Origin: Ruegeria sp. A3M17
GTDB taxonomy: Bacteria > Pseudomonadota > Alphaproteobacteria > Rhodobacterales > Rhodobacteraceae
DNA: 64,000 bases
Assembly (NCBI RefSeq): GCF_003318255.1
Contig: NZ_QOCF01000006.1
Coordinates: 62,001-126,000, forward strand
Direction of reading: 5' to 3'
A model generated the notes under the pieces. The model was not told the DNA's origin. It searched no databases and worked only from the letters and a program-made list of their open reading frames with translations. This document shows, in pieces, positions 8,688 through 16,796 of this stretch (its first letter is position 1; every line of letters begins with the position of its first letter). Made by a program: the position numbers and the translations under genes.

Positions 8688-9974
8688 ATGACACAGGCGC
8701 TGCGGCTGGGAATTGCCGGCCTGGGAACGGTTGGCGTGGGTGTCGTGCGGATCGTGCGCCGCCATGCCGACCTGCTGCAGGCGCGTACAGGTCGCGCGAT
8801 CGAAATCACCGCTGTTTCTGCGCGCGACGCAAACAAAGACCGTGGCGTGAACCTGTCGGAGTATGCATGGGAGACTGATCCCGTCGCCCTGGCGCAACGC
8901 GACGATGTCGATATTTTTGTCGAACTTATGGGCGGCGAAAACGGCCCCGCCAAAGCATCTGTCGAGGCCGCGTTGGCCGCTGGCAAGGATGTGGTGACCG
9001 CGAACAAGGCTCTGTTGGCCATTTACGGTCAGGAGCTGGCTGAAAAAGCCGAGGCCGCAGGCCGTGTGATCCGGTTTGAGGCCGCCGTTGCAGGTGGTAT
9101 CCCTGTGATCAAATCCCTGACCGAGGGGCTGGCCGGGAACGAAATCACCCGCGTCATGGGCGTGATGAACGGCACCTGCAACTATATCCTGACGCGGATG
9201 CAATCGCAGGAACTAGGGTATAACGCGCTGTTCGAGGAATGTGCCGAACTGGGCTACCTCGAGGCTGACCCGAACCTGGACGTGGGCGGCATCGACGCGG
9301 CCCATAAGCTGGCACTGTTGTCCTCGATCGCTTTTGGCACCAAACCGAACTTTGACGGCATCCAGATCGAAGGCATCCAGCATATCAGTCTGGATGACAT
9401 TCATCAGGCTGCCGACATGGGCTATCGTATCAAGCTGCTGGGTGTCGCTCAGCGCTCGGCACGCGGTCTGGAACAGCGGATGCAGCCGTGCCTTGTACCC
9501 AGCGGCTCGCCCCTGGGTCAGCTGGAAGGCGGCACCAATATGGTTGTGATCGAAGGCGACGCGGTCGATCAGGTTGTCCTGCGCGGCCCCGGTGCGGGCG
9601 AAGGTCCAACGGCAAGCGCCGTGATGGGCGACGTCTGCGATCTGGCGCGGGGATTGCAGATCCCAACTTTTGGCCGCCCTGCAGAAACGTTGGAAGACGC
9701 AAAACCCGCCGTTACTGGCCTGCCTGCACCCTACTACCTGCGCCTCGCGCTGTTCGACAAACCCGGTGCGCTGGCCAAAGTGGCCGCCATACTGGGTGAC
9801 GCGGGTGTCTCGATCGACCGGATGCGCCAATACGGGCACACCGAAGCCACCGCGCCGGTTCTGATTGTGACGCACAAGACCACGCGGGCCACGTTGGATG
9901 TCGCTTTGGAAGGGCTTCGCGCGACCGATGTCCTGTCGGGTGAGCCCGTCGCATTGCGGATTGAAGAGGTTTGA
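8688..9974 (+). CDS. hom: Homoserine dehydrogenase
   Basis: A 428-residue enzyme reducing aspartate semialdehyde to homoserine, the branch step to threonine and methionine. The N-terminal nucleotide-binding motif is GIAGLGTVGVGVVRIV; the central catalytic domain includes GVMNGTCNYILTRM and ELGYLEADPNLDVGGIDAAHK, the family's substrate signature. The C-terminus (about 350-428) is an ACT domain (YYLRLALFDKPGALAKVAAI), which usually mediates threonine feedback. It is followed 70 bases later by glpX, an arrangement I recall from Rhodobacterales. GGAAAGGAA upstream of the ATG is a strong ribosome-binding site. Confidence 0.97.
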   Translation: MTQALRLGIAGLGTVGVGVVRIVRRHADLLQARTGRAIEITAVSARDANKDRGVNLSEYAWETDPVALAQRDDVDIFVELMGGENGPAKASVEAALAAGKDVVTANKALLAIYGQELAEKAEAAGRVIRFEAAVAGGIPVIKSLTEGLAGNEITRVMGVMNGTCNYILTRMQSQELGYNALFEECAELGYLEADPNLDVGGIDAAHKLALLSSIAFGTKPNFDGIQIEGIQHISLDDIHQAADMGYRIKLLGVAQRSARGLEQRMQPCLVPSGSPLGQLEGGTNMVVIEGDAVDQVVLRGPGAGEGPTASAVMGDVCDLARGLQIPTFGRPAETLEDAKPAVTGLPAPYYLRLALFDKPGALAKVAAILGDAGVSIDRMRQYGHTEATAPVLIVTHKTTRATLDVALEGLRATDVLSGEPVALRIEEV

Positions 9975-9982
9975 CCCTTGCG

Positions 9983-10001
9983 GCCTGCACAAAACGCAGG
10001 C
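9983..10001 (+). other. Small hairpin between hom and glpX
   Basis: Arms GCCTGC (9983-9988) and GCAGGC (9996-10001) around a 7-base loop, 8 bases after the hom stop. No T-run follows, so read-through into glpX is likely; it may only protect the hom transcript end. Confidence 0.25.
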
Positions 10002-10044
10002 TATGCCCGATGAAACGCCTTTATTGACCTGAGGATACGAAAAA

Positions 10045-11028
10045 ATGAGCGCTGCCAAAATCGATTTCAACGACCGTCTGTTGTCTCTGGGCCTTGCACG
10101 GGTCGCAGAGCAGGCCGCACTTGCCTCGGCCTCGCTGGTCGGACGTGGTGACGAAAAGGCTGCGGATCAGGCGGCTGTAAACGCGATGCGCGAACAGCTG
10201 AACCTGCTGGACATTGCGGGTGTTGTTGTCATCGGCGAAGGCGAGCGCGACGAAGCGCCGATGCTGTTTATCGGCGAAGAGGTCGGCACCGGAAACGGCC
10301 CCGGAGTGGATATCGCGCTGGACCCGCTGGAAGGCACGACCCTGACCGCCAAGGACATGCCGAACGCGCTGACCGTGATCGCCATGGGGCCGCGCGGATC
10401 GATGCTGCACGCACCCGATGTTTACATGGACAAGCTGGCCATTGGTCCGGGCTTTCCCGAAGGCGTCGTGAACCTGGACATGAGCCCGCGCGAGCGCGTT
10501 GAGGCACTGGCCAACGCCAAAGGCTGCAAGCCTGCCGACATCACCGTCTGCATTCTGGAGCGTCCCCGCCACGAAGCGATGATCGCTGAAGTGCGCGAAA
10601 CCGGCGCCTCGATCCGCCTGATCACCGATGGTGACGTGGCTGGTGTCATGCACTGCGCCGAAAGCGAAGAAACCGGCATCGACATGTATATGGGTCAAGG
10701 CGGCGCGCCCGAGGGCGTTCTGGCCGCTGCCGCGTTGAAATGCATGGGTGGACAGATCTTTGGCCGCCTGCTGTTCCGCAACGACGACGAGCGTGGCCGC
10801 GCCGGCAAGGCGGGCATCACCGATCTGGACCGCGTTTATTCTCGCGATGAGATGGTAACCGCAGACGTGATCTTTGCCGCAACTGGCGTGACCGGTGGCT
10901 CTTTGCTGCCGCGGATCAAACGCCAGCCCGGTTGGGTTGAAACCACCACCCTGCTGATGCGTTCCAAAACCGGTTCGGTGCGCCGCATGTCCTACCGCAC
11001 GCCAACCTGGCCGCACGACAACGCGTGA
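10045..11028 (+). CDS. glpX: Class II fructose-1,6-bisphosphatase (GlpX)
   Basis: A 327-residue phosphatase that removes the 1-phosphate from fructose-1,6-bisphosphate in gluconeogenesis. Class II features are plain: GEGERDEAPMLFIGEE and the metal-binding DPLEGTT, with VDIALDPLEGTTLTAKDMPN fitting the GlpX/SBPase fold. It is of the usual length for the family. GAGGATACGAAAA before the ATG supplies the ribosome-binding site. It sits between hom and recJ; a GNRA-loop hairpin 47 bases downstream separates it from recJ. Confidence 0.96.
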   Translation: MSAAKIDFNDRLLSLGLARVAEQAALASASLVGRGDEKAADQAAVNAMREQLNLLDIAGVVVIGEGERDEAPMLFIGEEVGTGNGPGVDIALDPLEGTTLTAKDMPNALTVIAMGPRGSMLHAPDVYMDKLAIGPGFPEGVVNLDMSPRERVEALANAKGCKPADITVCILERPRHEAMIAEVRETGASIRLITDGDVAGVMHCAESEETGIDMYMGQGGAPEGVLAAAALKCMGGQIFGRLLFRNDDERGRAGKAGITDLDRVYSRDEMVTADVIFAATGVTGGSLLPRIKRQPGWVETTTLLMRSKTGSVRRMSYRTPTWPHDNA

Positions 11029-11074
11029 TGGCTTGCACCTTTGCCTTTGGCAGAGGTATCGATAGATACAATGA

Positions 11075-11098
11075 GGCCGGGTCCGAGAGGGTCCGGCC
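11075..11098 (+). terminator. Probable terminator between glpX and recJ
   Basis: A 10-bp stem (11075-11084 with 11089-11098, two G-T wobbles) capped by a GAGA tetraloop, ending only 20 bases before the recJ start codon. Only two T's follow, so it may be a weak terminator or a hairpin that influences recJ translation. Confidence 0.5.
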
Positions 11099-11118
11099 TT
11101 GGCATATGAGGGGCAGGC

Positions 11119-12861
11119 ATGAGCTTTTTAGGGGTTGAGCAGTCACTGACCGGGCGGCGTTGGAGCGGACCGGAGGCCGAGATCGAACGGGCCACGGAAA
11201 TGCTGGTGCAGCAGTCTGGGTTGCCACGTGCGGTATGTCAGGTTCTGGCGCGGCTCGGAGTGCCCCCGATAGAAACCGAAAGCTTTCTTGAACCAAAGCT
11301 GAAGGAATTGCTACCCGACCCCCGGTCCATGAAGGATATGGAGACCGCCGCAACGCGCTTTCTGGAAGCTGTCCGGAACAAGCAGAGGATTGCCGTGTTT
11401 GCCGACTACGACGTCGATGGTGGCAGCTCAGCGGCTTTGCTGCTTGTGTGGCTGCGCCAGATGGGGCTGCAAGCCACGCTCTATGTGCCGGACCGGATCG
11501 ATGAAGGTTATGGGCCGAACATACCAGCAATGCAGGAACTTGCGGCCGCACATGACCTGATTATCTGCGTGGACTGCGGAACGCTCAGCCACGAACCGAT
11601 CGCGGCGGCAAAAGCCGCGGATGTCATTGTGCTGGACCACCACCTTGGTGGTGAAACACTGCCCGATTGCGTGGCGGTCGTGAACCCGAACCGACAGGAT
11701 GAAAGCGGTGATTTGGGGTATTTCTGCGCTGCCGGCGTGGTGTTCCTGATGCTGGTTGAGGCTGGTCGGCAACTGCGTGAGGCTGACGTCAAGGGACCCG
11801 ACCTGATCGGGCTGCTGGATCTTGTGGCATTGGCAACCGTTGCGGACGTGGCCCCGCTGATCGACGCAAACCGGGCGTTGGTCCGGCAAGGCCTTAAGGT
11901 CATGGCACAGCGGCAACGACCCGGATTAGTGGCGCTGTCGGATGTGGCGCGCATGGATTCGGCCCCTACCAGCTATCATCTGGGTTTTCTGCTGGGTCCG
12001 CGCGTCAATGCGGGCGGGCGGATCGGTCAGGCCGATCTGGGTGCACGGCTGTTGAGCACGGATTCGATGACCGAAGCTGAAGCGCTGTCTCAAAGATTGG
12101 ATGAGTTGAACACCGAGCGTCGTGATATCGAAAACGCAGTACGCGCGGCAGCACTTGAACAGGCCGAGGAACGCGGATTGGACGCGCCTTTGGTCTGGGC
12201 GGCGGGCGAAGGGTGGCATCCCGGCGTTGTCGGCATCGTGGCATCCCGCCTAAAGGAAAACGCTAACAGACCCGCCATTGTCATCGGCTTTGATGGTGAT
12301 GAAGGCAAGGGTTCGGGGCGGTCGGTTTCTGGCGTTGATCTGGGGGCATCAATCCAACGGTTGGCGGCTGAGGGGCTTTTGGTCAAAGGCGGCGGGCACA
12401 AGATGGCCGCAGGGCTGACCGTTATGCGGGATCAGTTGGAGCCGGCCATGAAACGGCTCAACGTGTTGTTGGCCAAACAAGGCGCGGGCAAAGGCGGACC
12501 TGCAGACCTGAAACTGGACGGTGCCCTGATGCCCGGTGCGGCCTCGGTCGATTTGATCGAACAGATTGAAAAAGCCGGTCCTTTCGGGGCCAGCGCCCCT
12601 GCCCCGCGCTATGCCTTGCCGGACCTGCAGGTGCGATTTGCCAAGCGCGTGGGGGAATCCCATCTGAAACTTTCGCTGTCCGACGGGGTTGGTGGTGGCC
12701 TTGATGCCATTGCCTTTGGAGCTTTTGACGGACCGATGGGGGAAAAGCTGTCCAACCATGGCGGCGCGCGCTTTCATTTCGCCGGACGGCTTGAGGTGAA
12801 CACATGGGGCGGACGGCAAAGCGTTCAGCTGAGACTGGAGGACGCGGCAGAGGCAAACTGA
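11119..12861 (+). CDS. recJ: Single-stranded-DNA-specific exonuclease RecJ
   Basis: A 580-residue 5'-3' exonuclease used in recombination and mismatch repair. The DHH phosphoesterase core is present: IAVFADYDVDGGSSAALL (motif I), CVDCGT, VLDHHLGG (the DHH motif), and the DHHA1 domain with GKGSGRSVSGVDLG and KGGGHKMAAGLT. The C-terminal OB-fold segment (AFGAFDGPMGEKL to the end) binds single-stranded DNA. Length matches the family. The tRNA-Glu pair follows 98 bases downstream on the same strand. Confidence 0.96.
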   Translation: MSFLGVEQSLTGRRWSGPEAEIERATEMLVQQSGLPRAVCQVLARLGVPPIETESFLEPKLKELLPDPRSMKDMETAATRFLEAVRNKQRIAVFADYDVDGGSSAALLLVWLRQMGLQATLYVPDRIDEGYGPNIPAMQELAAAHDLIICVDCGTLSHEPIAAAKAADVIVLDHHLGGETLPDCVAVVNPNRQDESGDLGYFCAAGVVFLMLVEAGRQLREADVKGPDLIGLLDLVALATVADVAPLIDANRALVRQGLKVMAQRQRPGLVALSDVARMDSAPTSYHLGFLLGPRVNAGGRIGQADLGARLLSTDSMTEAEALSQRLDELNTERRDIENAVRAAALEQAEERGLDAPLVWAAGEGWHPGVVGIVASRLKENANRPAIVIGFDGDEGKGSGRSVSGVDLGASIQRLAAEGLLVKGGGHKMAAGLTVMRDQLEPAMKRLNVLLAKQGAGKGGPADLKLDGALMPGAASVDLIEQIEKAGPFGASAPAPRYALPDLQVRFAKRVGESHLKLSLSDGVGGGLDAIAFGAFDGPMGEKLSNHGGARFHFAGRLEVNTWGGRQSVQLRLEDAAEAN

Positions 12862-12959
12862 GCCCATTTCCGGCCCTGCCAAAAAAGTTTCGTATCCCTG
12901 CATTTTTCGGCTTGCGGGGGTCAGAGGTAAACCGTAAAAGGCCCTCCACAAGCAAGCGT

Positions 12960-13034
12960 GGCCCGTTCGTCTATCGGTTAGGACGCCAGGTTTTCAACCT
13001 GGAAAGAGGGGTTCGATTCCCCTACGGGCTACCA
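12960..13034 (+). tRNA. tRNA-Glu (anticodon TTC), first copy
   Basis: 75 bases. The acceptor stem pairs GGCCCGT with ACGGGCT (first pair G-T), the anticodon arm holds TTC within CAGGTTTTCAACCTG, and the T arm is GGGGTTCGATTCCCC. CCA is encoded. It is identical to the second copy 24 bases downstream. Confidence 0.97.
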
Positions 13035-13058
13035 CTTGTGCTAATGCCACTATCAGAT

Positions 13059-13133
13059 GGCCCGTTCGTCTATCGGTTAGGACGCCAGGTTTTCAACCTG
13101 GAAAGAGGGGTTCGATTCCCCTACGGGCTACCA
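13059..13133 (+). tRNA. tRNA-Glu (anticodon TTC), second copy
   Basis: 75 bases, identical in sequence to the first copy, with CCA encoded at 13131-13133. The 24-base spacer implies a common transcript. The gene ends 10 bases from the convergent ATPase operon. Confidence 0.97.
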
Positions 13134-13143
13134 CTTCCCTGAC

Positions 13144-14985
13144 CTACACTCCAAATTTCTCGCGGCTCAGGTCCTGTATCTGCCCCCACAGCGACTTGAA
13201 TTCCGGCGTGTTTTCCGCGGCGTAGTGGAAGTTCTTCATAAGACCAGTGAGCTGGGTGAACACCTGACGCACTTCACCCTTATCTTCGAATTCCGCAGTT
13301 GATTGCGTAACATCATAGACCAGCTTGAACGTCATCTTCTGACGCTCTAGCGGGACAGTTGCGTCGACTTTGTCAAAGGCATCCTGCTGTAGGTACACCA
13401 TGTCCACGAACAGCGCTTTTTGCTGCGTGACGAAGTCCTCGATGGTGACGCCCTCTTCGCCGGTCACCTGCATCATCTGATCGACTTGTTCACCTTTTTC
13501 AATCAGGGCCAGCAGATCGCGTACCTTGCCTGTCCAACCCGGCTCAGCGTTTTTGTCGTACCAATCCGAGAGCTGATCGGTGTATCGCGACCAGCTGAGC
13601 ATTGGGTCAACCGCAGGATAGAACCGTTTATAAGCCCGTTCCGAGGACAGTCCCAGAAAGCACTTCACAGTAGACAGCGTGGATTGCGTCACAGGCTCGT
13701 CAAAATTGCCACCCGCCGGTGAAACCGTACCGATCAGCGTCAGACTACCCAGATCGCCATCATTGGTCTTCATCGCCCCTGCGCGCTCGTACAGGCCCTT
13801 GATCGAGCTTTCCAGATAAGCAGGAAAGCCTTCTTCACCGGGGATTTCCTCCAGCTTGCCGGAGGTCTCGCGCATGGCCTGCGCCCAGCGGCTGGTACTG
13901 TCAGCGATCAACAGCACGTCATAGCCCATCTGGCGGTAATACTCGCCCAGGGTGATGCCGGTGAAGATCGACGCCTCACGTGCCGCTACAGGCATGGAAG
14001 AGGTGTTACAGATGATGATCGTCCGATCCATCAGACTGCCGCCCGACATCGGGTCTGTCATCTTGGGAAATTCGTGGATCGTTTCCACCACTTCGCCCGC
14101 CCGCTCACCGCAGGCCACCACGATCACGATATCCACTTTGGAGTTCCGAGCAATCAGGTTTTGCAGCACGGTTTTGCCCGCGCCGAACGGGCCGGGAATA
14201 CAGGCCGTGCCACCGCGCGCTATGGGGAAGAACGTATCAATCAAGCGCTGAGACGTCAGAATGGGTTCAGTCGGGTACAACCGTTCAGACAAGGCGCGTT
14301 TCAGGATGGTTTCTGGCAACGGTCGTCGTACCGGCCACTTTTGGCACAGGGTCAGCGTGTGCTCCCCACCCTGCTCGTCTACAAGACGCGCGACAATCTC
14401 GTGGATCGATGCGGCGCCTTTCTGAACCCAGACAACATTGTATTCGCCGACCCAGTTGAAAGGCAGCATGATTTTGTGGGTAAACCGACCTTCGGGAACA
14501 GTGCCAATGCTGTCGCCGGCCTTGACCGTGTCGCCAACTTTGACTGTGGGAGTGAAAGACCATTTTGCCTGATCATCCAGCGGCGTCACATCCGCCCCGC
14601 GCGGCAGGAAAGTCCCGAATTCGGCCGCAACCTTGGTCAAAGGCGATTGTAGGCCGTCAAAGATCTGCCCCAAAAGACCCGGTCCAAGTTCGACCGAAAG
14701 CAGCTGTCCCGACTGTTCAACCGGATCACCAACCGCGACGCCGTCCGTGCTTTCGTAGACCTGAACGTCGGCTGTATCGCCGCGCACACGAAGCACCTCA
14801 GCCTTCAGGCGCTCCTGACGCCCGCCCGGGCCCGGACGGGTCGGAAGGATGAACACGACCTCGTTCTTGACCAATTGCCCCGGAACCCCGGCGGCGTCTT
14901 GGTTGGCGTGAATTTTCACCAGCCCTTCCTGGACAGAGACGACGCGAGCGGTTGCGGTTTGAATCGGGGATGTTTGGGCAGTCAT
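13144..14985 (-). CDS. atpA: A/V-type ATPase catalytic subunit A
   Basis: The 613-residue catalytic subunit of a rotary A/V-type ATPase. The nucleotide-binding P-loop GPFGAGKT lies at 265-272; VIVVACGERAGEVVE, with the catalytic Glu, and TSRWAQAMRETSGKLEEIPGEEG follow. The A-type non-homologous insertion lies around 110-205, which separates it from F1 beta. It is the last gene of the operon, and its start codon overlaps the stop of the DUF2764-like gene (ATGA). In most bacterial V-type clusters known to me A precedes B; here they are at opposite ends of the operon. The protein acts on the cytoplasmic face of the membrane. Confidence 0.96.
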   Translation of the reverse strand: MTAQTSPIQTATARVVSVQEGLVKIHANQDAAGVPGQLVKNEVVFILPTRPGPGGRQERLKAEVLRVRGDTADVQVYESTDGVAVGDPVEQSGQLLSVELGPGLLGQIFDGLQSPLTKVAAEFGTFLPRGADVTPLDDQAKWSFTPTVKVGDTVKAGDSIGTVPEGRFTHKIMLPFNWVGEYNVVWVQKGAASIHEIVARLVDEQGGEHTLTLCQKWPVRRPLPETILKRALSERLYPTEPILTSQRLIDTFFPIARGGTACIPGPFGAGKTVLQNLIARNSKVDIVIVVACGERAGEVVETIHEFPKMTDPMSGGSLMDRTIIICNTSSMPVAAREASIFTGITLGEYYRQMGYDVLLIADSTSRWAQAMRETSGKLEEIPGEEGFPAYLESSIKGLYERAGAMKTNDGDLGSLTLIGTVSPAGGNFDEPVTQSTLSTVKCFLGLSSERAYKRFYPAVDPMLSWSRYTDQLSDWYDKNAEPGWTGKVRDLLALIEKGEQVDQMMQVTGEEGVTIEDFVTQQKALFVDMVYLQQDAFDKVDATVPLERQKMTFKLVYDVTQSTAEFEDKGEVRQVFTQLTGLMKNFHYAAENTPEFKSLWGQIQDLSREKFGV

Positions 14986-15674
14986 GCGCTTACTCTCTCA
15001 AAATCGAAATCTGCGACATTGCTCATGGCTTTCTGGGCAAGCTTCTCAAATCTTGCGGCCGCATTCTGAGCGTTACTTTGCGCCCAGCGATCGAAAATGT
15101 TCCAGATCAGGACATAGATGGCCACGGCCTCAAAATCGAACAGGTGACGGGCGGCGTGTCGTTTCAGTTGCTTATGGCTGACTGACAGCAGCAGTCGTTC
15201 CAGACCCAAGGGGTCCTCCGCCTCAAGCAACTGGCGTGCTTCCTTGATCCACGGCATCGCCGTGGACAGACGGAAATCCGGGTCACCCCAATAAGCGGGG
15301 ATGTGACGGCTCCAACGTCCAAACCCATACGCACCGGACGGTGGATTGCCACCCTGCCCGCGCAGGCGCAATGCCGCAACAACAGTACGCAGGTCCATCC
15401 GTTCAAGAAACAGGCGGCGCAAAGATGATTGCGGGATTTCGGCCAACGCTTGTTTGCACCTCAATACAGCCTGCGCGTCAGTGACATCCATGTCATATGC
15501 GCTCCAGTTCAGAGCATGTTCCATAACCTTCAGAACCTTAGCGTCCTCGGACGTCAGCGCCTTGAGGCGGCGGTCCAGCCGCAGCCGCGACAGCGGTGGC
15601 TGCTTGGCCACGAACAACCGCTCAGAGCCTGGCAGGCTGCTGATCAGGGCGATATAGGCGTCAGGGTCTGACAT
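14982..15674 (-). CDS. V-type ATPase accessory protein, DUF2764-like
   Basis: A 230-residue protein between subunits E and A. In Chlamydia- and Bacteroides-type V-ATPase clusters this position is held by a DUF2764 protein, thought to replace subunit C. The N-terminus YIALISSLPGS and the predicted all-helical composition fit that family. No signal peptide or membrane helix is visible. It ends in a 4-base overlap with atpA and starts 1 base from atpE. Its role as the C-type central-stalk connector is inference from position. Confidence 0.7.
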   Translation of the reverse strand: MSDPDAYIALISSLPGSERLFVAKQPPLSRLRLDRRLKALTSEDAKVLKVMEHALNWSAYDMDVTDAQAVLRCKQALAEIPQSSLRRLFLERMDLRTVVAALRLRGQGGNPPSGAYGFGRWSRHIPAYWGDPDFRLSTAMPWIKEARQLLEAEDPLGLERLLLSVSHKQLKRHAARHLFDFEAVAIYVLIWNIFDRWAQSNAQNAAARFEKLAQKAMSNVADFDFERVSA

Positions 15675-15675
15675 T

Positions 15676-16353
15676 TCAGCGGATCACACCTTCCAGCACG
15701 GCGCGAAACCGGGGCTGAAGATGCTCCATCAGCAACGAGGCGACCGCCTTGTCCGTCAGATCAAGTACAACGCCCTGATCTTCGGCCCGCACACGGATAC
15801 CACCCTGCGCGTCACCGGATGCATGCAGTTCTACCTGTTCTCGCAACATATCTGCGGTCAGGCCGAGGACGTATTTGGTCAGCTTGCCGGATTGAATGTC
15901 ATCGGCGTTCTGCTTGATGTCTTCTTGCGTTGCGACTTTGGCGGGCAGAATGACCTGCACCTTGCCATCCAGATTGACGCCTTCGGATTCGCGGCCGACG
16001 ACCTCCAAAATCATCTGTTTCAGCAGGCCCGGGTCGGCCATTTCCTTGGTCACCAGACGTTCGACATCTTCGCGAAACCGGTCGGTCAATCCACCCTTCA
16101 TGGTCAAAACCGCATCACGCATGGCGGTGTTAAGCGCCTCTTCTCCAGCAGCGCGATATTTGTCGGAATCGGTGCGTGCCTTTTTTTGATAATCGTCCGC
16201 CTCACGCTTGGCGTCCGCCAGAATTTTGGCGGCTTCGGCCTTGGCTTCAGTGCGCAGTTTTTCGGCGTCGGCCTGACCAGCAGCCACGCCATCATTGCGC
16301 AGCTTGTCAATCAAGGCATCCACACCATGAGAAATCATGCCATCCTGTGCCAT
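15676..16353 (-). CDS. atpE: V-type ATPase subunit E (peripheral stalk)
   Basis: A 225-residue subunit from the ATG at 16353, whose codon overlaps the stop of the K gene by one base (TGATG). An upstream in-frame extension to 16512 lies wholly inside the K gene and is discarded. The N-terminal half is a long charged helix (LRTEAKAEAAKILADAKREA), as in peripheral-stalk E subunits; the C-terminal half is the globular head that contacts subunit B. It is somewhat longer than typical archaeal E. No G/H partner gene is visible in the operon. Confidence 0.82.
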   Translation of the reverse strand: MAQDGMISHGVDALIDKLRNDGVAAGQADAEKLRTEAKAEAAKILADAKREADDYQKKARTDSDKYRAAGEEALNTAMRDAVLTMKGGLTDRFREDVERLVTKEMADPGLLKQMILEVVGRESEGVNLDGKVQVILPAKVATQEDIKQNADDIQSGKLTKYVLGLTADMLREQVELHASGDAQGGIRVRAEDQGVVLDLTDKAVASLLMEHLQPRFRAVLEGVIR

Positions 16354-16796
16354 CAACTGATCCCCGCGCTGATGACAAGGGCAAAGACAAAGGCGAACAC
16401 GCCAAACCCTTCGATGATCGCTGCCGGGGCAAGCGCCAGGCCAAAGATCTCGGGCTTTTCCTTGGTGGCGTTGATCGCCGCAGCACAGGCCCGACCCTGC
16501 CAGATCCCGCAATACATCAATGCGATGCCCGACAGGATACCAATCCCGAACAAGCCGCCCGCGTTTTCAGGCGTCACCTCGCGGTTCAGGGTAAACATGA
16601 TGACGATGCCATAAATCACCATCGTCGAAGGAAAGGCCGAAACGCCGACAAAGCGGCCATAGCCGCCGTCGGTTTCCGTCATGGCCCCAATACTGGCCAT
16701 GCCCGCGATAGAGCATCCGACGGCGCTGGCGGCCGCGCCCAGCGCCATTGGCGCGTAGATGCCAAGCCAACCCAATGTCAATACAAGCTCATTCAT
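16353..16796 (-). CDS. atpK: V-type ATPase subunit K (membrane rotor proteolipid)
   Basis: A 147-residue, four-helix proteolipid that forms the ion-carrying rotor ring. Helix 2 has FPSTMVIYG (T58, M59), helix 3 ends in WQGRACAAAI (Q100), and helix 4 carries IIEGFGVFAF with the single ion-carrying carboxylate E129. In the sodium pump of Enterococcus the helix-2 position next to the Thr is Gln; here it is Met, while the helix-3 Gln and helix-4 Glu are kept. One carboxylate per four helices is the V-type pattern. Ion specificity is uncertain. Confidence 0.88.
   Translation of the reverse strand: MNELVLTLGWLGIYAPMALGAAASAVGCSIAGMASIGAMTETDGGYGRFVGVSAFPSTMVIYGIVIMFTLNREVTPENAGGLFGIGILSGIALMYCGIWQGRACAAAINATKEKPEIFGLALAPAAIIEGFGVFAFVFALVISAGIS

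Noticed and set aside
10021..11016. 331-codon minus-strand frame opposite glpX
   Set aside because: Shadow of the highly conserved glpX gene in G+C-rich DNA; composition is His/Gln-rich as expected for antisense frames.
12960..13133. CRISPR-like repeat pair
   Set aside because: The only direct repeats are the two tRNA-Glu genes, which have full cloverleaf folding; there are no cas genes.
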